Positions 7,889 through 17,704 of a stretch of DNA of 64,000 nucleotides are shown in pieces. The stretch comes from Acidobacteriota bacterium. Its GTDB lineage: Bacteria; Acidobacteriota; Holophagae; Holophagales; Holophagaceae. The stretch is from positions 164,174 to 228,173 of the forward strand of contig JACQZU010000017.1 in the NCBI GenBank assembly GCA_016213735.1. Direction: 5' to 3'. Both the position numbers and the translations under genes were made by a program. The notes beneath the pieces were generated by a model. The model saw nothing but the letters and a program-made list of their open reading frames with translations, was not told the DNA's origin and ran no database searches. Position 1 is the first letter of the stretch. Each line of letters starts with the position of its first letter.

Positions 7889-10800
7889 GCCAATCCCTTC
7901 CATTCTTCCAGGACTTCCTGGGCCCGTTGGACGGGGGAAGCCCCCGCGGGGAGGGGCACGAGCACCCGGCCGTCCGGTTGAAGGCTCGCTCCGGGCCTGC
8001 GCTGGATCCAGTTGAGCAGGCGGCCTGGGTCCACGGGGGTCTGGGGGCTGAGCCGGAAGCGTAGGCGGCCCGATTCCACTCCGGCCTCGCTGACCGCCAG
8101 GGCCTGGGCCCGGAGTTTCACCTTGAGAATCTCGAAGAACCGCACGCTCTCGGCATCATCCTCGGTCAGCGGCCCGAAGCGGTCCTCCAGCTCCAGTCTG
8201 TACAGGGCCAGCTCCCGCTCGTCCCGAAGGCGGGAGATCCGCTTGTAGGCCACCACCCGCTCCCCCGCCTGGTCGATCCAGCGACGGGAGAGACCCGCGG
8301 CTCCGAAATCGAGCCTCACGTCGAAACTGCCCGTGGGCTGGCCCTGCAGCTCGGCGATGGTCTCCTCCAGGAGGCGCACGTAGAGTTCGAATCCGATCTC
8401 GTGGATTCGGCCCGACTGTTCCCCCCCCAGGAGGTTGCCCGCGCCTCGCAATTCCAGGTCCAGGGCCGCCACCCGGAAGCCCGCCCCCAGTTCGGAGAAG
8501 TCCTCCAGGGCCTGGAGGCGTTTCCGGGCCTCCTCGGTGACCTGACCCCTCCCAGGGATGAGCAGGTAGGCGTAGGCCGGCACGTCGCTGCGGCCGACGC
8601 GGCCCCTGAGCTGGTACAGCTGGCTGAGACCGAAGAGGTCCGCGCGGTGGACGATGAGGGTGTTGGCGTTGGGAACGTCCAGCCCGTTCTCGACGATGGT
8701 GGTGGCCACCAGGACGTCCACCCGGCCCTCCATGAATCCGATCATCACCTGCTCCAGGGCCGCGTCGGTGAGCTGGCCATGGCCCACCGCCACCCGGGCA
8801 TCCGGAACCAGGGCCCGTACCCTCTCGGCGATGGGCTGGATGCTCTCCACCCGGTTGTGAACCAGGTAGACCTGCCCCCCCCTCCGCAGCTCGAACTGGA
8901 TGGCGCTGGCCACCAGTTCGTCGGACCAGGGGGCCACCACGGTCTCGATGGCCAGACGGTTCTTCGGGGGCGTCTCGATGAGGCTCATCTCCCGCAGCCC
9001 CGTGAGGCTCATGTGCAGCGTGCGCGGGATGGGGGTGGCGCTCATGGACAGCACGTCCACGCTGGCGCGGAGCTTCTTCAGCCGTTCCTTGTGGGCCACG
9101 CCGAAGCGCTGCTCCTCGTCGATCACGATCAACCCCAGGTCCGCGAAGCCGACCCGGGCTCCGAGCAGCTGGTGGGTGCCGATGACCATGTCGATCTTCC
9201 CGTCCTTCAGGTCCCGGAGCGTGGTTCTGGCCTCCGCAGGGTCCACGAATCGGTTCAGCATCGCGATGCGGAAAGGAAAGGCGGCGAAACGCTCCTTGAA
9301 GGTCCGGAAATGCTGGGAGCAGAGCACGGTGGTGGGGCAGAGCAACGCCACCTGCCGGCCCGCGAGGGCCACCTTGGCCGCCGCCCGCATGGCCACCTCG
9401 GTCTTGCCGTACCCCACGTCGCCGCACAGGAGGCGGTCCATGGGACGCTCGGCTTCCAGGTCGGCCTTCACGGCCTCGATGGCCTCCGCCTGGTCGGGAG
9501 TGAGTTCGTAGGGAAAACTCAGATCGAACTCCGCCATTTCCGGCCCGTCCGGGGGGCAGCCCCGGCCCTTCTCCAGGCGGCGCTGGGCGTAGAGCCTGAG
9601 GAGTTCCTCCGCCATGTCGCGGATGACCTTCCGGGCCCGGCGCTTGACCCGGGCCCACGCGCTGCCTCCCAGCCGGTCCAGGGGCGGCGGCGTCCCCGTT
9701 TCGCCCACGTACTTCTGCACCAGGTCCGCCCGCTCGATGCTCACGTCGAGGCGGCCTCCGTCGGCGTAGCGGAGTTGGATGACCTCCTGGGCCTCGCCCC
9801 CCACGGTGATCTCACCGAAACCCAGGAACTCCCCGATCCCGTGGTCGAGGTGCACCACCCGGTCCCCCGGCCGAAGGTCCCGAAGGTCGCTGAGGAAGGC
9901 GGAGGTGCGGCTCTTCTTCGGGGCCGCGGGCAGGGCCCGGCGTCCGAAGACCTCCCGCTCGGTGAACACGGCCACCGCCGGCTGGGGCAGGAAGAATCCC
10001 GCGCTCAGGTCCAGGTGCACCGCCCTGCAGCCCGGCTCCGAGCCCCGGCCTTCGGGCAACTCGAAGTCCCTCGCGATTTCCCGGAGGCGCTCGGCCATGC
10101 CGGGGGTGGACCCCGCCAGGTAGATTCGGGTGCTCCCCTCTCCGAGCGCCCGCAGCTCCTCCGCAAGCTCCGGCAGACGCCCCTGGAATTCCCGGGCGGG
10201 CCGGGGGTCGAAGGCGATGCTGGCCTCGGCGCGCCATTCCGTGAGCACGACCGTGGGCCTGCTGGGGTCGCCTTGCGCGAAGCGGTCTTCGAATCCCGGG
10301 CAGACCACTCCTCCCCGCCGCAGGACGGCCACGGCCTCCTCCACGCGGTCCCGCTCCTGCTCCCGGAGCCCTTCCTGCCAGGGCCCGGCGAGCTTCACCC
10401 GGAGGCAGGGGGGAACCCAGTGCAGGAGCTGGCCCGAGGGCTGGCCCAGGAGGGGATAGAACAGCTCTTCCCCCGGAAAGTGGCCGTGGGACTTGAGCCG
10501 CCCCCGCCGGAAGGCCAGGTCGTCCTCCGGGTCGACGGTGAGCCCGGCCCGGGATTCCACGGCGGCCATGAGGGTCTCCGCGCTGCGATCGGCCTCGAAG
10601 CGCGGGTAAAGGCTGAGGTGCTCCAGGCCCTCCCCCGTGCGCCTTTGGGTATCGGGATCGAAGGGGGCCAGGCGCTCCAGCTCGTCGCCAAAGAACTCCA
10701 GGCGCACCGGCGCCTCCAGATGATCGGGCCAAAGGTCCACCACCAGGCCCCGGGCGCTGAATTCCCCCGGATTCCCCGCCAGCTCCGTGCGCCGGAAGCC

Positions 10801-11295
10801 CAGATCCACCAGGGTTTCCAGCAGCAGGTCCCGGGGGGTTTCGCTTCCCCGGGCCAGGACGAGGCGCCGCTTCTCGAACCAGGCGGGGTGGGGCAGCCGT
10901 TCGAGTCCCGCGAGGGGCCCGGTCACGAGCACCTGGATCCTCCGCTCCAGGAGGCCCACCAGGGAGGACAGGCGCTCCCGGAGGACCATGCCCGGCGGGC
11001 TGGATTCTCCTCCCGCGTAGGGAGCCAGGCCGGGGAAATGGGCCACGCCCGCCTCGGGCAGCAGGTGCTGGAGGTCCCGGGCCAGGATCTGGGCCTCCGC
11101 CTCGGAGGGGGCGTCCACCCACAGGGAACGGACGCGACCGGAGGCCGCGCAGGCCTGGGCCAGGAGGGCCGCCAGGGCCGGACCGGAGCTCCAGCGAAGG
11201 GAGGCCCCGGGGAGAAGGGCTTCCGCCGGCTGGGCCAGGGCGGCTGTCAATTCGCGGAGGCGGGCACGCTGCTCAGAATCCATCCTGTCCATCAT
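7885..11295 (-). CDS. mfd: Transcription-repair coupling factor Mfd
   Basis: 1136 residues, normal for Mfd. Domain order as in the family: an N-terminal UvrB-homology region (about 1-330) that recruits UvrA; an RNA-polymerase-interaction CarD-like domain around 475-540 (GDRVVHLDHGIGEFLGF); then a superfamily 2 translocase with Walker A GDVGYGKTE near residue 625 and DEEQRFG near 725; then helicase C motifs and the TRCF C-terminal domain. It removes RNA polymerase stalled at DNA lesions and hands the site to UvrABC. Three in-frame ATG codons (11295, 11292, 11283) make the precise start uncertain. Divergent from the hemerythrin gene with about 70 bp between them, and overlapping the ACT gene at its 3' end. 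Confidence 0.97.
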   Translation of the reverse strand: MMDRMDSEQRARLRELTAALAQPAEALLPGASLRWSSGPALAALLAQACAASGRVRSLWVDAPSEAEAQILARDLQHLLPEAGVAHFPGLAPYAGGESSPPGMVLRERLSSLVGLLERRIQVLVTGPLAGLERLPHPAWFEKRRLVLARGSETPRDLLLETLVDLGFRRTELAGNPGEFSARGLVVDLWPDHLEAPVRLEFFGDELERLAPFDPDTQRRTGEGLEHLSLYPRFEADRSAETLMAAVESRAGLTVDPEDDLAFRRGRLKSHGHFPGEELFYPLLGQPSGQLLHWVPPCLRVKLAGPWQEGLREQERDRVEEAVAVLRRGGVVCPGFEDRFAQGDPSRPTVVLTEWRAEASIAFDPRPAREFQGRLPELAEELRALGEGSTRIYLAGSTPGMAERLREIARDFELPEGRGSEPGCRAVHLDLSAGFFLPQPAVAVFTEREVFGRRALPAAPKKSRTSAFLSDLRDLRPGDRVVHLDHGIGEFLGFGEITVGGEAQEVIQLRYADGGRLDVSIERADLVQKYVGETGTPPPLDRLGGSAWARVKRRARKVIRDMAEELLRLYAQRRLEKGRGCPPDGPEMAEFDLSFPYELTPDQAEAIEAVKADLEAERPMDRLLCGDVGYGKTEVAMRAAAKVALAGRQVALLCPTTVLCSQHFRTFKERFAAFPFRIAMLNRFVDPAEARTTLRDLKDGKIDMVIGTHQLLGARVGFADLGLIVIDEEQRFGVAHKERLKKLRASVDVLSMSATPIPRTLHMSLTGLREMSLIETPPKNRLAIETVVAPWSDELVASAIQFELRRGGQVYLVHNRVESIQPIAERVRALVPDARVAVGHGQLTDAALEQVMIGFMEGRVDVLVATTIVENGLDVPNANTLIVHRADLFGLSQLYQLRGRVGRSDVPAYAYLLIPGRGQVTEEARKRLQALEDFSELGAGFRVAALDLELRGAGNLLGGEQSGRIHEIGFELYVRLLEETIAELQGQPTGSFDVRLDFGAAGLSRRWIDQAGERVVAYKRISRLRDERELALYRLELEDRFGPLTEDDAESVRFFEILKVKLRAQALAVSEAGVESGRLRFRLSPQTPVDPGRLLNWIQRRPGASLQPDGRVLVPLPAGASPVQRAQEVLEEWKGLA

Positions 11296-11365
11296 GCCAA
11301 GGGCCGGACACCGGCACGGAGTTCAAGGGTTCCCCGGGGGGGGTTCTCTCCCAAAATGGAACCTG

Positions 11366-12022
11366 ATGCGCCTCCTGGACGAATTGCGCCACGAGCACGA
11401 CCTCATCGAGGGGGTGTTGGGTTCCCTTCGGACCTTCGTGCATGAACGCGCCCGGGGGGCGGGGGATCCCGCGGACGGGGTCGCCTTCCTGCGCTTCTTC
11501 CGCCTCCACGCCGGGGACTTCCATCACGGGCGGGAGGAGGAGCTGCTCTTCACAGCGCTGGTGGACAAGGCGGAATTGCCCGGGGACAAGGGCCCGATCC
11601 CCGCCCTGCGGGAACAGCACCACGCCATGGCCGCCCTCCTGGAGGCCATGGCCCCTCTGTTGGGCTCGACCCTGGAGGAGACCGGGGAGCGGACGCGCCT
11701 CGTGGACCTGGCCCGGACCTACGCCCACGCCCTCTGGCGACACATCGACGCCGAGAATTCCGTGCTCCTGCCTGAGGCCAGGGCCAGGCTCCGCCGGTCT
11801 GGGATCTTCGAACTGGAGGGTCCCCCCCCCTCTCCGCAGGAGGCCGCGGCCGGGGAGGAGGGGATGACCCTGCTGCACCGGTATCCGCCGGCCCCGGATC
11901 CCGAGGCCCTTCGGGGCGAGGGGTGCGTCATCTGCCCCTCCTTCGGCACCCTCTGCGAAGGGGTGGAGCGGGAATGGTGGAACGAATTCGAATGGGAGGA
12001 ATTCCCCGACCACCTCGGCTGA
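11366..12022 (+). CDS. Hemerythrin HHE-type domain protein
   Basis: 218 residues when started at the ATG at 11366 (MRLLDELRHEHD), which places the first metal-ligand His at the expected position near the N terminus. The His/Glu ligands of a di-iron four-helix bundle are visible in order: RHEHDLIEG, HAGDFHHGREEE, LREQHHAMA and WRHIDAENSVLLPEA. Such domains bind oxygen, nitric oxide or act in iron homeostasis in the cytoplasm. The last 50 residues form an additional tail with a Cys cluster (GCVICPSFGTLC), which could bind metal or a redox partner. The gene converges on 12026-12460 with only three bases between the stops. Sensor versus storage role cannot be told. Confidence 0.88.
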   Translation: MRLLDELRHEHDLIEGVLGSLRTFVHERARGAGDPADGVAFLRFFRLHAGDFHHGREEELLFTALVDKAELPGDKGPIPALREQHHAMAALLEAMAPLLGSTLEETGERTRLVDLARTYAHALWRHIDAENSVLLPEARARLRRSGIFELEGPPPSPQEAAAGEEGMTLLHRYPPAPDPEALRGEGCVICPSFGTLCEGVEREWWNEFEWEEFPDHLG

Positions 12023-12025
12023 GGG

Positions 12026-12460
12026 TCAGGCGGAGGGCTCCTCCTGGATCGGGGCCGCGCCGGGCCGGCCCGCGTCCGGGTCCACCCCCTCAAGGATCCA
12101 GGCCAGCGCCACCCGCTCCCAGTCCGGAAGGATCGAGGCGTCCAGGTAGCGCTCATACGCATAGGCGCCGACCTCCCGGGAGAGGAGGAGAAGCCGCCGG
12201 GTCGCTTCCCAATGGCCGACGCCGACGGCCGATCGCTGCAGGCCCCGGGCCACCACGAATTGGTGGATCTCGACCATCAGGGAGTGGAGGTCGGGATCCA
12301 GGGGCAGGAGGTTCCGCTGGTCCACCAGCACTCCGAAGGGCTCTCGGGGCAAGGCCAGAAGCCCCTCGCACTGGGCCTTCCAGGTTTCCAATTCCCCGCG
12401 GGTCACTCGATCCGCCAGGGTCAGGCGGAACCCATAGGGCTGTTCCTCGAACCGGATCAT
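12026..12460 (-). CDS. STAS/SpoIIAA-like small protein
   Basis: 144 residues from an ATG at 12460 (MIRFEEQPYGFRL); a longer frame from 12505 adds 15 residues with no visible support. The alternation of short strands and helices, the central segment FGVLVDQRNLLPLDPDLHSLMVE and the closing DWERVALAWILEG resemble the SpoIIAA-like (STAS-fold) proteins of unknown role found in many proteobacteria and acidobacteria. The family is thought to bind small hydrophobic ligands or partner proteins; no enzymatic motif is present. Convergent with the hemerythrin gene. Assignment is by pattern only. Confidence 0.6.
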   Translation of the reverse strand: MIRFEEQPYGFRLTLADRVTRGELETWKAQCEGLLALPREPFGVLVDQRNLLPLDPDLHSLMVEIHQFVVARGLQRSAVGVGHWEATRRLLLLSREVGAYAYERYLDASILPDWERVALAWILEGVDPDAGRPGAAPIQEEPSA

Positions 12461-12555
12461 GGGTGCTTGATTCCGCGGGGCCGGAAAATTATCCCAGATC
12501 TCCACCGAAGAAATAACGATCTTTAATTTTTGATTTTATTTCAACGAGGGTGAAG

Positions 12556-15120
12556 TCATTCGCCCAGGGCGCTCCAATGAAGGGCGTTGAAGAGCAGTTT
12601 GAACGTGCCTTCGGTCTGGGCCCGGTGCTGCACGCGGAACCCGAAAAGCACCACCCGGCCCTTGCCGACCTGGAGGGCGACGGCTGCAGCCCTTCGCTCC
12701 AGGCGTTCCGCGCCGCGGATCCACCCGCTGGCCAGGATGTCCCGGGCGTCCTCGGGGTAGGCCGCGATCACCGCCCGCTGGTTCTGGGGACCGCTGGGAG
12801 AGGTCTGGAAGGCCATGGGGTGGTCCAGGAATCCGAAGCCCTCTTTGGGCATCCCCCAGGCCACGGGATGGGATGGATCGAAATGCATGTGGAGGATGGA
12901 ACCGGGGCAGTTGAAGTCCTCGGCCATGGTGGCGGAGCGGCCCGCGCTGGCGCTGGAAGCGAGGGGGTTCCGAACGGGCAGGGGGAATTCCTCGATGGGC
13001 AGGTCGGCGCTGGAGGCCAGGGCCACCAGGGTGCCTCCCTGTTCGACGAATTCCTTCAGGGCCTTCACCCCCTCCTTGCCCAGGGACCCCTGGAACTCTG
13101 GGGGCAGTTCCTCCTGGAAGCGTCCGGGGGCGAAGCGTCCCTCCACCAGCAGGCTCTTGCCCACGTCGGGGAGCACGATGGCGTCGAAGGCCTCCCGCAG
13201 CTTGCCCGCCTGGACCTCCTTGGGGGCGAGGTTCCTGAACGAGAAGCCGTGCTGTTCCAGGATCCACCGGGTCCAGCCTTCATCCATGGACACCGACCAG
13301 GGACGGTAGAGGGCCACGCGGGGGGCTTTCTGGGCCCCCAGGCGCACCTTGGGCTCCTGGGGCAGGGTGGCCAGGCGCAGGTGGTGCTGTTTCGCCAGGG
13401 CCTCCACGGCGGGGCTGGCGGGTACGAGCACGGAACCTGCCTCGAAGCGCCGTCCCCCCTGCTCGAAGGGCGCCAGGGCCACCTGGGCCCCGCCGACCTT
13501 CAGCAGGGCGTTCAACATCGCCCCGGAGGCCACGCTGCCCCTGCCCAGGACGGCCACGGTCCCCTTGCCGTCCAAGCCCCCCGAGGGCCAATCCTCGGCC
13601 TTCAGGGGCCGGAGGGTTTCGCGTTCGGCGGAATCGAGAGAGGACTTCACCGCCTCCGACCCCATCATCATGGGCAGGGTCCAGGCGGCCACGTCGTAGG
13701 GCGCCATGGGCGGCGCGCCGGGAATGGGACGGATCTCCGGGTACCGCTGCGGTTCCAGCATTTCCTTCACGAAGCGTCCGAGGGGCTGGGCGGTGGGCAC
13801 CAGGAAGTCCCCGTTCTTCCCGACGCGGACATCGGCGCCGTTCTCCGCCAGGAGGTGGGCCAGGCGGGCGCCGGCCACCGGATCCGCCTGTTTCGCGGGG
13901 ATGCGGTAGTAGCTGGCGGGGTTCCCCGCCTGGATGGCGGCCTGGGCCATCCGGGCGCGGTTGCGGAGCAGGTCCTCCTTGAGGTTGGCGCAGGATTCCA
14001 GGAGGGCGTCGGACGCGATGCGCTCGTAGTCCATGATGTCCCGCAGGCGCCAGGGTCCGCCTTTCCAGGGGCTCGGGAAGTTGGTCTGGGCCTTGTACTC
14101 CACCAGGCCCTTGCCCCCGCCGCTGAGTTCGGTGGGATCCACGTTGATGGGTGTGGCGAGTCGGGCGGAGGCCACCTCGGTGAGGAGTCCCACCACGTTC
14201 TTCCACCACCCGGTGTTCTTGGTTCCGCCGGGCCAGTAGGCGTCGAACATCACGCCGTAGGCCACGCCTCCCTTGCCGCCCTGTTCCAGCCGCAAGCTCA
14301 TCGTGGTTCCGAGGAGATCCACCGTCCTCCACACCAGGGGATGCACCTCCTTGGCCACGGGGTTGGCGTAAGGGGGGACGAACATGCGGGGCCCGGTGGC
14401 GCCCATCTGGTGCTCGTCCAGCCACACCTGGGGGAACCAGGTGTGGTAGGCCGCGCGGTTCATGGCCAGGGATTCCTTCTGGGTCAGCATGTACCAGTCG
14501 CGGTTGTTGTCGTGGCCCACGTAGGGGTGGTAGAGGTACGGCAGGCGGCCGCCCTCGTACTTGGTGCCGAGGTTCTTGCGGTAGTACTCGGTCTCCATGA
14601 CCTGCCCGTCGGGGTTGAGGCTGGGAACGAGCAGGAGGATGACCTTGTCCAGGCGCCTGAGGGTCTCAGGGTCCTTGGCCGTGGCCAGGGCGTGGGCCCA
14701 TTCCATGGCCATCTGGGTGGCGCCGATTTCGCTCGCGTGAATCGCGCAGGTCACCAGCACGATGGCCTTTCCTTCCTTGGCCAGGGCATCCACCTGGGCT
14801 TCGCTGAGTCCCCGGGGGTCCGCCAGCTTCCGGGCGATTTCCTGGAAGCGGGACTTGTTCTTGAGGTTGGCCTCGCTGGAGATGACGGCCATGATCATGT
14901 CCCTGCCCTGGGTGGTGGGGCCCAGGTTCTCCACCTGCACCCGGGCGGACCCGGCGGCCAGGGCCTTGAAATAGGCCGTGATCTGGCCGTAGTCCGCGAG
15001 CTGGCGGTCCGCCCCCACCGTGAACTTCAGGAACTGGCTGGGGCTGGGGGGCTCCGCCGGGGCCGGGGCGCCGCAGAGGGCGGCGAGCAGGGTCAGGGCA
15101 GGAACACGCAGGGTGTGCAC
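12556..15120 (-). CDS. M14 family zinc carboxypeptidase, exported
   Basis: 854 residues from a GTG at 15120, chosen because an AGGAG ribosome site lies about seven bases upstream and because it begins directly with a signal peptide (hydrophobic core ending APAPAEPP). The M14 zinc site HxxE is at His128/Glu131 (AIHASEIG), with a second cluster SLNPDGQVMET and downstream LDEHQMG giving further active-site residues. The C-terminal 450 residues contain a GATase-like / beta-helical accessory region (for example VAVLGRGSV and VALASSADLP) common in long bacterial M14 proteins. Likely periplasmic or secreted peptide hydrolysis at C-terminal or D,L-linked residues. Convergent with nothing close; divergent from the VOC gene at 15240. 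Family secure, substrate unknown. Confidence 0.9.
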   Translation of the reverse strand: MHTLRVPALTLLAALCGAPAPAEPPSPSQFLKFTVGADRQLADYGQITAYFKALAAGSARVQVENLGPTTQGRDMIMAVISSEANLKNKSRFQEIARKLADPRGLSEAQVDALAKEGKAIVLVTCAIHASEIGATQMAMEWAHALATAKDPETLRRLDKVILLLVPSLNPDGQVMETEYYRKNLGTKYEGGRLPYLYHPYVGHDNNRDWYMLTQKESLAMNRAAYHTWFPQVWLDEHQMGATGPRMFVPPYANPVAKEVHPLVWRTVDLLGTTMSLRLEQGGKGGVAYGVMFDAYWPGGTKNTGWWKNVVGLLTEVASARLATPINVDPTELSGGGKGLVEYKAQTNFPSPWKGGPWRLRDIMDYERIASDALLESCANLKEDLLRNRARMAQAAIQAGNPASYYRIPAKQADPVAGARLAHLLAENGADVRVGKNGDFLVPTAQPLGRFVKEMLEPQRYPEIRPIPGAPPMAPYDVAAWTLPMMMGSEAVKSSLDSAERETLRPLKAEDWPSGGLDGKGTVAVLGRGSVASGAMLNALLKVGGAQVALAPFEQGGRRFEAGSVLVPASPAVEALAKQHHLRLATLPQEPKVRLGAQKAPRVALYRPWSVSMDEGWTRWILEQHGFSFRNLAPKEVQAGKLREAFDAIVLPDVGKSLLVEGRFAPGRFQEELPPEFQGSLGKEGVKALKEFVEQGGTLVALASSADLPIEEFPLPVRNPLASSASAGRSATMAEDFNCPGSILHMHFDPSHPVAWGMPKEGFGFLDHPMAFQTSPSGPQNQRAVIAAYPEDARDILASGWIRGAERLERRAAAVALQVGKGRVVLFGFRVQHRAQTEGTFKLLFNALHWSALGE

Positions 15121-15239
15121 GGGTGGCTCCTGGGGGATGCCCCAGCCTACCTCCCTCGCAAGATGATGCAAGCCGGAAGAGGAGGCATCCCTCCTTTGGT
15201 AGACCCGGCGTAGGCTGGTGCCTTCCTGGGGAGCCAACC

Positions 15240-16031
15240 ATGAACGACTTTTCCGTTTCCGTGGGCTGCTGGTGCTGGCCCGAGCTGGCCACCACCGATA
15301 TCCAGGCCGCCAAGGCCTTCTACGGGAAGCTGCTGGGCTGGAACTCCTTCGACGTCTCCAGCGCCGGCGGGAACTACACCCTTTTCCGGGTGGGGGAGGC
15401 CGACTGTGCCGGCTGCTACGCCCAGTCCGAGGAACAGCGGCAGCGGAAGGATCCGGTTCGCTGGACCAACTACGTGAAGGTGGCCTCGGCGGATGAGGCC
15501 GCGAAGAAGGCGGAGTCCCTGGGCGGCAAGATCGTCGCGGGCCCCTTCGATGTGCCAGGAGTCGGGCGCATGGCGGCCCTGAGGGACCCCCGGGGCGTTC
15601 CCTTTGCCCTGTGGCAGGACGGGGCCCATATCGGCCTGCGCGTGGCGGGCCGCCAGGGGGCCCACTGCTGGACCGAACTCACCACCCGGGATCCCCAGGG
15701 GGCCGCGGCCTTCTATTCAGGGCTCTTCGGCTGGACGGTCCAGGAGCAGGACATGGGCGGCTTCACCTACCGCATTTTCAACCAGCCGGGGGCGGACATG
15801 GGCGTGGGAGGACTCATGGCCATGGAGGGCCCCGAATGGGGGGACATGCCTGACCACTTCATGCAGTACTTCCTCGTGGACGACGCAGATGCGACCGCCG
15901 GCCAGGTGGCGAGTCTGGGCGGGAAGGTCTGCGTGCCGGTGAGCCCGATCCCCAAGGTCGGACGCTTCGCCGTGCTTCAGGACCCCCAGGGAGGGACCTT
16001 CTCGATCCTGGAGCCTGAGAAGGGGATGTAG
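15240..16031 (+). CDS. VOC superfamily protein with two glyoxalase-like domains
   Basis: 263 residues from the ATG at 15240, preceded by GGGGAG. Two vicinal-oxygen-chelate modules follow each other, roughly 1-125 and 130-262. Each opens with a W-x-E-L-x-T-x-D-x-Q/P-x-A-x-x-F-Y segment and closes with V-G-R-x-A-x-L-x-D-P-x-G-x-x-F, the repeated beta-alpha-beta-beta-beta pattern of the family. Members include glyoxalases, dioxygenases and antibiotic-binding proteins; this two-domain type (similar to the hydroxylase CatE-like group in actinobacteria) is usually of unknown substrate. Divergent from the M14 gene (119 bp) and convergent with the cytochrome gene across an inverted repeat at 16050-16091. 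Confidence 0.88.
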   Translation: MNDFSVSVGCWCWPELATTDIQAAKAFYGKLLGWNSFDVSSAGGNYTLFRVGEADCAGCYAQSEEQRQRKDPVRWTNYVKVASADEAAKKAESLGGKIVAGPFDVPGVGRMAALRDPRGVPFALWQDGAHIGLRVAGRQGAHCWTELTTRDPQGAAAFYSGLFGWTVQEQDMGGFTYRIFNQPGADMGVGGLMAMEGPEWGDMPDHFMQYFLVDDADATAGQVASLGGKVCVPVSPIPKVGRFAVLQDPQGGTFSILEPEKGM

Positions 16032-16049
16032 GGAACACCCGCTTTCCGG

Positions 16050-16091
16050 TCGGAACCGGGCCCGGGCCTGGATCGAAGGGCCCGGTTCCGA
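16050..16091. terminator. 14-bp perfect inverted repeat between convergent genes
   Basis: TCGGAACCGGGCCC at 16050-16063 is the exact reverse complement of 16078-16091, with a 14-base loop. It lies 18 bp after the VOC stop and 12 bp before the cytochrome stop, so it is placed to end transcription from both sides. There is no T-tract, so rho-independent action is uncertain; it could also stabilise mRNA 3' ends. Confidence 0.5.
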
Positions 16092-16103
16092 TCTTCGGGA
16101 CCC

Positions 16104-16355
16104 CTATTTCTTCGGGGCCTTCTTGCCCTCCTCGGTGAGGGTCAGCTTCCCATCCGCCGCGCCGTGGCAGTCCTTGCACTTGGCTTCGGGGACCTTCGGG
16201 AACCACTTGGCCGCGGCCGCGTTCATCTTCTTGTCCTTGGGCGCGCCCTCGTGGCAGGCAGTGCACTTGGCCCCCTTGACGGTGGTGGCCTTGGCGGTGG
16301 CCGGGACGGCGGCGAGCAGAACCGCCGCCAGCAAAGTGAGGGTGATGGTTCTCAT
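16104..16355 (-). CDS. Small di-haem c-type cytochrome, periplasmic
   Basis: 83 residues from the ATG at 16355, which has a strong GGAGGA site upstream; a frame opening 30 bases earlier adds nothing. A signal peptide covers about residues 1-22. Two covalent haem sites are present, CTACH (31-35) and CKDCH (60-64), separated by a Lys-rich linker containing AAAAKWFPKVPEAK, a pattern seen in small electron-transfer cytochromes of metal-reducing bacteria. Only two CxxCH motifs and few other His residues are present, so the sixth ligands are not assignable. Likely a periplasmic electron carrier. Upstream on the same strand, 16356-16587 holds no gene; a locally AT-rich patch at 16383-16420 may be its promoter. 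Confidence 0.88.
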   Translation of the reverse strand: MRTITLTLLAAVLLAAVPATAKATTVKGAKCTACHEGAPKDKKMNAAAAKWFPKVPEAKCKDCHGAADGKLTLTEEGKKAPKK

Positions 16356-16587
16356 GGTGCTTCCTCCTTCCGGGGAGGGTAGCAAAATTACTACCAGGTC
16401 AAGAAATGATCTAAGTCAATGTTTTTCTGCGGATTGAGACACGCCATCAATTCACCAGGGGTCGATGGGGTTGCGACCCGCGCCCTGGGTCCCGGGGTTG
16501 GAGGCGTCCTGCCACAGGCCCCCGGCTCCACCGCGGGGAGGAAGGGGCGGCGACCAGCCGGAAAGAAGGATGGGGGGCCCGGCCCCG

Positions 16588-17631
16588 CTACAGCGTCCCC
16601 ATGTCCAGCACGAACCTGTACCGCACGTCGGACTTCAACATGCGCTCGTAGGCCTCGTTGACCTGCTGGACGGGAAGCACCTCGATGTCTGATACGATGC
16701 CGTGCTGTCCGCAGAAATCGAGCATTTCCTGGGTCTCGGCGATGCCCCCGATGAGGGAGCCTCCGAGGCTCCGGCGGCCTCCGATGAGGGGGAAGGCCGC
16801 CACGGGGGTCGGTTCAGGGGGCACGCCGAGGAGCACCATGGCGCCGTCCACCTGGAGCATTCCGAGGTACTTGTTGTAGTCGTGGGGAGCGGAGACGGTG
16901 TCCAGGATGAGGCTGAATCGCCCTCCGAATCGCTTGAAGGTGGCCTCGTCGCGGGTGTGGCCGAAGGCGCTGGCCCCCAGGCGCCGGGCGTCGGCCTCCT
17001 TCGAGGCCGAACTGCTGAGCAGGGTCACCTCCGCCCCCAGGGCGGCGGCCAGCTTCACGGCCATGTGGCCCAGGCCCCCGAGGCCGACGACGCCCACCTT
17101 GTCCCCCGCCCGGACCTTCCAGTGGCGCAAGGGGCTGTAGGTGGTGATGCCTGCGCAGAGGAGGGGCGCCGCCCCCGCCAGGTCCAGCCGGTCGGGAATG
17201 CGGAGCACGAAGGATTCGGTCACCACGATGCGGGAGGAGTAGCCGCCGTAGGTGGGGGTCACCCGGTCCATCTCCGTGCTGTTGTAGGTGAAGGCGGCGC
17301 CCTGCTGGCAGAACTGCTCCAGGCCCTTGGCGCAGCTGGGGCAGGTGCGGCAACTGTCCACCATGCACCCCACCCCCACGCGGTCCCCGGGCTTGAAGCG
17401 GGTCACGTGGGCTCCCACCGCCCGGACGGTTCCCACGATCTCGTGCCCGGGAACCATGGGGTACCTGGAACCGCCCCACTCGTTGCGGACCTGGTGGAGG
17501 TCGCTGTGGCAGATGCCGCAGAAGGCGATGTCGATGGCGACGTCGTGGGGTCCGGGATCCCGTCGCTCGAGGGCGAGGGGGCCCAGGGGGCTGGTGGCGT
17601 CGGGTGCGGCGTAGGCCTGGACGGTGGGCAC
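16588..17631 (-). CDS. Zinc-dependent NAD(P) alcohol dehydrogenase (YahK/CAD-like)
   Basis: 347 residues from a GTG at 17631; AAGGAG lies about six bases upstream, whereas the frame extends much further upstream inside the next gene without support. The catalytic zinc site is CGICHSD with PGHEIVG, and the structural zinc loop has four Cys (CxxxxxxCxxCxxGxxxxC in [26 protein letters not shown] order). The Rossmann fingerprint is GLGGLGHMA. This is the medium-chain dehydrogenase/reductase subgroup of cinnamyl-alcohol-dehydrogenase-like NADPH aldehyde reductases, cytoplasmic. It follows the inositol-monophosphatase-like gene on the same strand with a 73 bp gap, and may be co-transcribed. Physiological aldehyde unknown. 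Confidence 0.93.
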   Translation of the reverse strand: MPTVQAYAAPDATSPLGPLALERRDPGPHDVAIDIAFCGICHSDLHQVRNEWGGSRYPMVPGHEIVGTVRAVGAHVTRFKPGDRVGVGCMVDSCRTCPSCAKGLEQFCQQGAAFTYNSTEMDRVTPTYGGYSSRIVVTESFVLRIPDRLDLAGAAPLLCAGITTYSPLRHWKVRAGDKVGVVGLGGLGHMAVKLAAALGAEVTLLSSSASKEADARRLGASAFGHTRDEATFKRFGGRFSLILDTVSAPHDYNKYLGMLQVDGAMVLLGVPPEPTPVAAFPLIGGRRSLGGSLIGGIAETQEMLDFCGQHGIVSDIEVLPVQQVNEAYERMLKSDVRYRFVLDMGTL

Positions 17632-17704
17632 GGAGGCTCCTTGCGGGGATTCAGGATGAACGAAAGCGCGGCCTTGAGGGAAGCGGGCACCCGAACGTGC
17701 GTGT

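Noticed and set aside
8401..11445. A very long open frame on the plus strand antisense to mfd
   Set aside because: It is a shadow of the GC-rich mfd codons: Gly/Leu/Val/His-rich with no domain, no ribosome site, and Mfd on the other strand is unmistakable.
12550..15213. Long plus-strand open frame antisense to the M14 carboxypeptidase
   Set aside because: Low-complexity Gly/Leu/Gln/His translation typical of antisense frames at high GC; the M14 motifs lie on the minus strand.
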